IMG/VR virus record: IMGVR_UViG_3300042866_000051
Coordinates: 1-20,458 of that record
Origin: a virus
Direction: 5' to 3' (one strand)
DNA: 20,458 nt
Part shown: one piece after another, positions 17,886 to 20,458 of the stretch
How positions within the stretch are numbered: the first letter of the stretch is position 1
Layout: each line of letters begins with the position of its first letter
Made by a program: the position numbers and the translations under genes
Notes under the pieces: model-generated
Database searches by the model: none
Seen by the model: only the letters and a program-made list of their open reading frames with translations
What the model was told of the DNA's origin: nothing

Positions 17886-18610
17886 TAGTAGCCACCCAAG
17901 AAGCTCTCACGTGGGACGAATCGCACCGCCGCCTTTTCGCGGTCTTCACCTGCCGCAAGATCCCAAGCCTCGTCGTACTGGGCCTTCAAAATGGCCGTAC
18001 GCCCTTCTGCTCCGGGGATCTTCATCGACAGCATATAAGCCAAGCCTGCAACCATACAGGGCAGGAAACGGAACGGGATATCTTGCCCATTCACGCCTGT
18101 ACCGGGGTCAAACATCCGCCGCAACCGCGTGTAGTACAACGTCCACGTGGTCGAATTGTCAGGCTTCGGCCAAACCGTAAATTGCGGGTAAACCACCACA
18201 TCGTCGGCACCCGTCGCGCCAGTACGTCGGTTGATCCAAATCTGAATCGGGCGACCCGTCGCGTTCTTATTCGGGATGGAGACGTAGGTGCTGGACGAGA
18301 TACGGCTGATGTTGATGTCCTGCTGGTTCGTGCCAGAGCCAGTCCTAATAACATGATCTAAAAGATCGACCGTATCCACCGGCAGGTCGTAGGTACCGAC
18401 GTTATAAGTCAGCACATGGGTGCCTTGCTCCAATGTCCAAAGGTTGATGCCCCGGTTTGACCAGTCCATCAGGAGCAGGGCAAGACTACGCTTCGACGTA
18501 CGGAAGTCATAACCCGTACGCAGTTCAGCACCGCAACGCTCGTAAGCCTCTTCGATAATCGTGTTGAGGTCGAGGTTGAAGTCTGTAGTAGCTGTAGTCT
18601 TGTCTACCAT
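17885..18610 (-). CDS. Head-tail connector / tail-tubular-like protein
   Basis: A 241-residue protein; ATG at 18610 overlaps the preceding stop by one base (TAATG). Residues 12-75 are helical and conserved-looking (FNLDLNTIIEEAYERCGAEL, RTSKRSLALLLMDWSNRGIN, LWTLEQGTHVL), followed by beta-rich DLPVDTVDLLDHVIRTGSG, WINRRTGATG and VYPQFTVWPKPDN, and C-terminal helices (FLPCMVAGLAYMLSMKIPG, LKAQYDEAWDLAAGEDREKA). Helix-beta-helix architecture is that of gatekeeper or adaptor proteins such as T7 gp11 and P22 gp4. In combination with the SU10-type adaptor it suggests successive rings in the neck. The exact equivalence needs a structure comparison. Confidence 0.78.
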   Translation of the reverse strand: MVDKTTATTDFNLDLNTIIEEAYERCGAELRTGYDFRTSKRSLALLLMDWSNRGINLWTLEQGTHVLTYNVGTYDLPVDTVDLLDHVIRTGSGTNQQDINISRISSSTYVSIPNKNATGRPIQIWINRRTGATGADDVVVYPQFTVWPKPDNSTTWTLYYTRLRRMFDPGTGVNGQDIPFRFLPCMVAGLAYMLSMKIPGAEGRTAILKAQYDEAWDLAAGEDREKAAVRFVPRESFLGGY

Positions 18611-19023
18611 TACTTCCTCGCTGTCACTACGTCGTCACCCTTGGTGACGGTGACATGATCGCCTTCCACATCGACTCGCATCGGCATTTCTTTCCGATCC
18701 AGTTTATCGAGTTTAGCGATAAGTTCCTTGATGACCGCAAACTCAGGCTTCTCTTCCTTCTCGTTTGCACCGGCAATACCGTTGAGCATAGAGATCAAGG
18801 CGGTAAGTGAAGCACCGAGCAATCCCATCACAGCAGCAATCTTCTCAGAATCCAGCACCAAACTGGATGCCACGCCGATAACAACAATGATCGTGATGTA
18901 CTTCAGGCCGTCCTTGCCGATGGCTTTGCCAGCGACTTCTTTAGCAGACGACTTGGCCTCAAGCCGATTTAACTCGGCCTGAACCTGTGCCTTGAACATC
19001 TCGATGTCGGTTGTCTCAGCCAC
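18610..19023 (-). CDS. Two-TM membrane protein, possible holin-like or virion membrane protein
   Basis: A 137-residue protein. I accept GTG at 19023: it lies 2 bases after the preceding stop and has AAGG about 9 bases upstream; the next in-frame ATG is residue 9. Residues 1-38 are a charged helix (MFKAQVQAELNRLEAKS). Two hydrophobic segments follow (~41-57, KYITIIVVIGVASSLVL; ~62-85, IAAVMGLLGASLTALISMLNG). The C-terminal half is charged, with a helix (VIKELIAKLDKLDRKEM) and a short beta end (VDVEGDHVTVTKGDD). Topology is compatible with a class II holin or antiholin, but it is far from the endolysin, where a separate holin exists. A membrane-associated assembly role is equally possible. Confidence 0.72.
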   Translation of the reverse strand: MAETTDIEMFKAQVQAELNRLEAKSSAKEVAGKAIGKDGLKYITIIVVIGVASSLVLDSEKIAAVMGLLGASLTALISMLNGIAGANEKEEKPEFAVIKELIAKLDKLDRKEMPMRVDVEGDHVTVTKGDDVVTARK

Positions 19024-19025
19024 GC

Positions 19026-19271
19026 TTACTTACCTTTTTGGCGATACGCACGGGTTTTCTGCGAGATGCCTTTGGGCTGGGCGACGAACTGTTTGCCTTG
19101 GGCTTTGCCTTTTCGCTTGGCGGCAGTGGTTCGGGCGTACTCAGCAGGGCTGAGAGCTTTAATCGCAGCCTCTGGTAGATATCTTTCACCCGTATCAGAA
19201 GATCGTTTACCACTCTTAGTCCTCCATTTCTGGGCAGTCCATGCCTTCAAGGATTGCTGCGGCGCTTTCAA
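19026..19271 (-). CDS. Small basic phage protein (DUF5872-like)
   Basis: An 81-residue, strongly basic protein. The pattern SLKAWTAQKWRTKSGKRSSD, GERYLPEAAIKALSPAEYAR and GKAQGKQFVAQPKGI is one I recognise from a family of small phage and cellular proteins (DUF5872-like), function unknown. No ATG exists in frame; the best start is TTG at 19271, overlapping the preceding stop as TTGA, with a G-rich tract (GGCGGGGGG) upstream. A shorter start at residue 8 (also TTG) is possible. Belongs to a run of tiny basic genes. Confidence 0.72.
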   Translation of the reverse strand: MKAPQQSLKAWTAQKWRTKSGKRSSDTGERYLPEAAIKALSPAEYARTTAAKRKGKAQGKQFVAQPKGISQKTRAYRQKGK

Positions 19272-19567
19272 TCGCGGTACCCCCCGCCACGCCGTTTGTA
19301 CTCTTTAGCCAGTAGCTGTGCCTTCCGCGCTGACCACTGACCTGCCTTGGTGCCTTGGACCGCCCGAGACTTGATGGATTTAAACAAGCTCTCACGCATA
19401 CCGGGCTTGGTGTAGTTACCGGCTGCGTTGACCTTGCTCTTGACCTTACCGCCCTTGGCGTGGCGAATGGGACGACCAGTACCCTCAACAATCTCGTTAT
19501 CCCCACGCCGTTTAGCACGAGGAACTTTGTTGGGGGCAATGACGCCCATGCCACGCGAAGCCATCAT
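19268..19567 (-). CDS. Small basic phage protein
   Basis: A 99-residue, highly basic protein; ATG at 19567 (or the next ATG, 19564) overlaps the preceding stop by one base. A variable start (MGVIAPNKVPRAKRRGD, RPIRHAKGGKVKSK) leads to a conserved-looking C-terminal half (KVNAAGNYTKPGMRESLFKS, then GTKAGQWSARKAQLLAKEYK and RRGGGYRD), which I recall as widespread in marine phage genomes. The C-terminal motif suggests a folded nucleic-acid or capsid-binding module, but the role is unknown. It overlaps the next gene by 4 bases. Confidence 0.76.
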   Translation of the reverse strand: MMASRGMGVIAPNKVPRAKRRGDNEIVEGTGRPIRHAKGGKVKSKVNAAGNYTKPGMRESLFKSIKSRAVQGTKAGQWSARKAQLLAKEYKRRGGGYRD

Positions 19568-19797
19568 TAGACCATCTTCCCGCGAGTCTTACCGCGAACG
19601 GCGCAACCATCAGCACGCTTGGAAGCAGACGAGTGAATCTTTCCGCCGCCAGCTTTTTTGACCGGAGGCTTCTTCTTCACATCGTCGCCATAACCTTTGC
19701 CCGGAGGAATCACGGACTTATCCGGCAACATTGACGGCGGCACCAAATCGTCCGAAGGCGACGGAGGTGGCATCTTGGGCTTCTTTTTGTCGTCCAT
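19567..19797 (-). CDS. Small Lys/Pro-rich basic protein
   Basis: I start this at ATG 19797 (76 residues), which forms the TAATG overlap seen at many junctions here; the GTG at 19803 is a less likely alternative. The first half is Pro/Lys/Asp-rich and probably disordered (MDDKKKPKMPPPSPSDDLVP, PPGKGYGDDVKKKPP). The C-terminal ~25 residues (SSASKRADGCAVRGKTRGKM) resemble the C-terminus of the neighbouring 102-residue protein (FRKAADGIASKGKTKGKMV), suggesting paralogy or a shared binding motif. Function unknown. Confidence 0.74.
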   Translation of the reverse strand: MDDKKKPKMPPPSPSDDLVPPSMLPDKSVIPPGKGYGDDVKKKPPVKKAGGGKIHSSASKRADGCAVRGKTRGKMV

Positions 19798-20105
19798 TAG
19801 CACTTACCGCCGTAAGCCATTTTCACCATCTTGCCTTTGGTCTTGCCCTTGCTGGCGATGCCATCAGCGGCTTTACGGAAGACAGAACCGCCTTCGTTGT
19901 ACTTCTTGACCATCGCACGACCCATCTTGTCAGGGGTACGCTTCTTCATGGCGCGACCAGCCTTATCAGCGATCTTGCCGCCTTTCTTGTACATCGGCTC
20001 TTCCGGAATTGGCTTCAACCCCGGCATACGGCGAGAACTAATACGCTCAGCCATCGGCTCACGTTCAGGACGCATCATACGTCCGCCCATCGCATACTTC
20101 TTCAT
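19797..20105 (-). CDS. Small Lys/Arg/Met-rich basic protein
   Basis: A 102-residue protein; ATG at 20105 overlaps the preceding stop as ATGA. Extremely basic and methionine-rich: MKKYAMGGRMMRPEREPMAE, a central series of K-K-x-G-G and RAMKK segments (YKKGGKIADKAGRAMKKR, DKMGRAMVKKYNEGG), then FRKAADGIASKGKTKGKMVK and MAYGGKC. The KKYNEGGSVFRKAADG region is familiar from small proteins in aquatic phages. A DNA-condensing or scaffolding partner would fit the composition, but nothing in the sequence proves it. Confidence 0.75.
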   Translation of the reverse strand: MKKYAMGGRMMRPEREPMAERISSRRMPGLKPIPEEPMYKKGGKIADKAGRAMKKRTPDKMGRAMVKKYNEGGSVFRKAADGIASKGKTKGKMVKMAYGGKC

Positions 20106-20251
20106 TTGGATTTACCTTTAAATTTACGGCCTTTGTCGGCCTTCATGAACTCTTTCCCGACTTTCGACGGGATACCCAAACGCTTTGCGGCTTTCGGGTC
20201 ATTAGCCACTAGCGCCATTAGACGATGTTGTTTACCCGACTTGCTTGGCAT
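20102..20251 (-). CDS. Very small basic protein (49 residues)
   Basis: ATG at 20251, with the stop at 20102 overlapping the next start as ATGA, the standard junction here. Product: MPSKSGKQHRLMALVANDPK, then AAKRLGIPSKVGKEFMKADK and GRKFKGKSK. The pattern PSKS.KQHRLM...A..P..AK..GIP..VG..F.KADK is one I recognise from small phage-encoded proteins, sometimes called head-associated without proof. It overlaps the end of the preceding membrane-protein gene by 20 bases, more than is usual here. Filling this interval leaves no gap in the region. Confidence 0.75.
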   Translation of the reverse strand: MPSKSGKQHRLMALVANDPKAAKRLGIPSKVGKEFMKADKGRKFKGKSK

Positions 20252-20458
20252 TGTGACTCACCAATCTGTCAATCTTTTGTTCCAGTCGATCAAGCCGGTC
20301 AAGAAGTACTTGTGCATCAGCCCGTACTTCGGCACGGGTTACATGATCACGAGCCACTTCCTCTCGGGTTTTGTTGAGAAGAATCCCCAACCGTTGAAGT
20401 TCGGCAAACTTCTCTTTCACAACAAAACCAAGCACGGCCACGATTCCCGTAAGAACCA
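20232..20458 (-). CDS. Membrane protein, 5' end outside window
   Basis: Seventy-four complete codons are visible to the stop at 20232; the frame continues open to the window edge, so the N-terminus is missing. A GTG at 20441 would cut the hydrophobic segment, so it is probably not the start. The visible sequence begins VLTGIVAVLGFVVKEKF, a probable transmembrane segment, followed by helix FAELQRLGILLNKTREEVAR and a coiled coil (LLDRLDRLEQKIDRLVSHN). This N-in membrane-anchored coiled coil resembles small phage membrane proteins of unknown role; Rz-like spanin is less likely because the gene is far from the lysis pair and lacks the usual partner. Confidence 0.7.
   Translation of the reverse strand, partial: VLTGIVAVLGFVVKEKFAELQRLGILLNKTREEVARDHVTRAEVRADAQVLLDRLDRLEQKIDRLVSHNAKQVG

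Noticed and set aside
19016-19213. 65-codon minus-strand frame overlapping the 81-residue basic protein
   Set aside because: The 81-residue frame matches a recognisable small-protein pattern and has proper junctions at both ends; the 65-codon frame does neither.

Overview
The window is a late structural, tail-fibre and lysis region of a tailed bacteriophage (or closely related prophage). All 29 supported genes lie on the minus strand, so transcription runs from high to low coordinates. Almost every junction is a stop/start overlap (ATGA or TAATG) or a gap of a few bases; the largest gap is 50 bases, and no promoter, terminator, tRNA, integrase, CRISPR array or transposon was seen. The protein families (SU10-type adaptor, a tail-stabilisation-like protein, connector proteins, no sheath or tape measure) suggest a short-tailed podovirus-like virion. 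Many of the small proteins resemble families I know from uncultured marine and freshwater phages. The host cannot be read from this window. Terminase, portal and major capsid genes are not here and presumably lie just outside.

In transcription order. (1) 20458-19026: a partial one-TM membrane protein, then five very small lysine/arginine-rich proteins, two of which share a C-terminal motif. (2) 19023-17122: a two-TM membrane protein, a connector-like protein, a zinc-ribbon protein and two more tiny proteins. (3) 17122-15784: the SU10-type adaptor and two small hypothetical proteins. (4) 15771-8157: a 7.6-kb host-recognition locus. It holds a 934-residue fibre with a self-cleaving S74 chaperone domain, a protein made of eleven 22-residue repeats, a second repeat-rich fibre, two polyglycine adhesin-like proteins, a small assembly-protein-like gene between them, and a small fibre-associated protein. 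(5) 8157-6627: a sulfotransferase-like gene next to a three-TM holin and a GH24 endolysin. (6) 6627-1: a tail-stabilisation-like protein, a jelly-roll-like protein, two long low-complexity candidate internal virion proteins, and the start of one more gene.

Functionally, group 2-3 genes would close the head and join it to the tail, group 4 would recognise the host, group 5 would release progeny (with an added, possibly host- or virion-modifying enzyme), and group 6 would complete the tail and provide internal or ejected proteins. The least expected element is the AT-richer sulfotransferase-like gene between the fibre locus and the lysis pair. The 22-residue repeat protein is the most striking structural novelty. 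Family assignments come from motif and pattern recognition only; no database search was possible.
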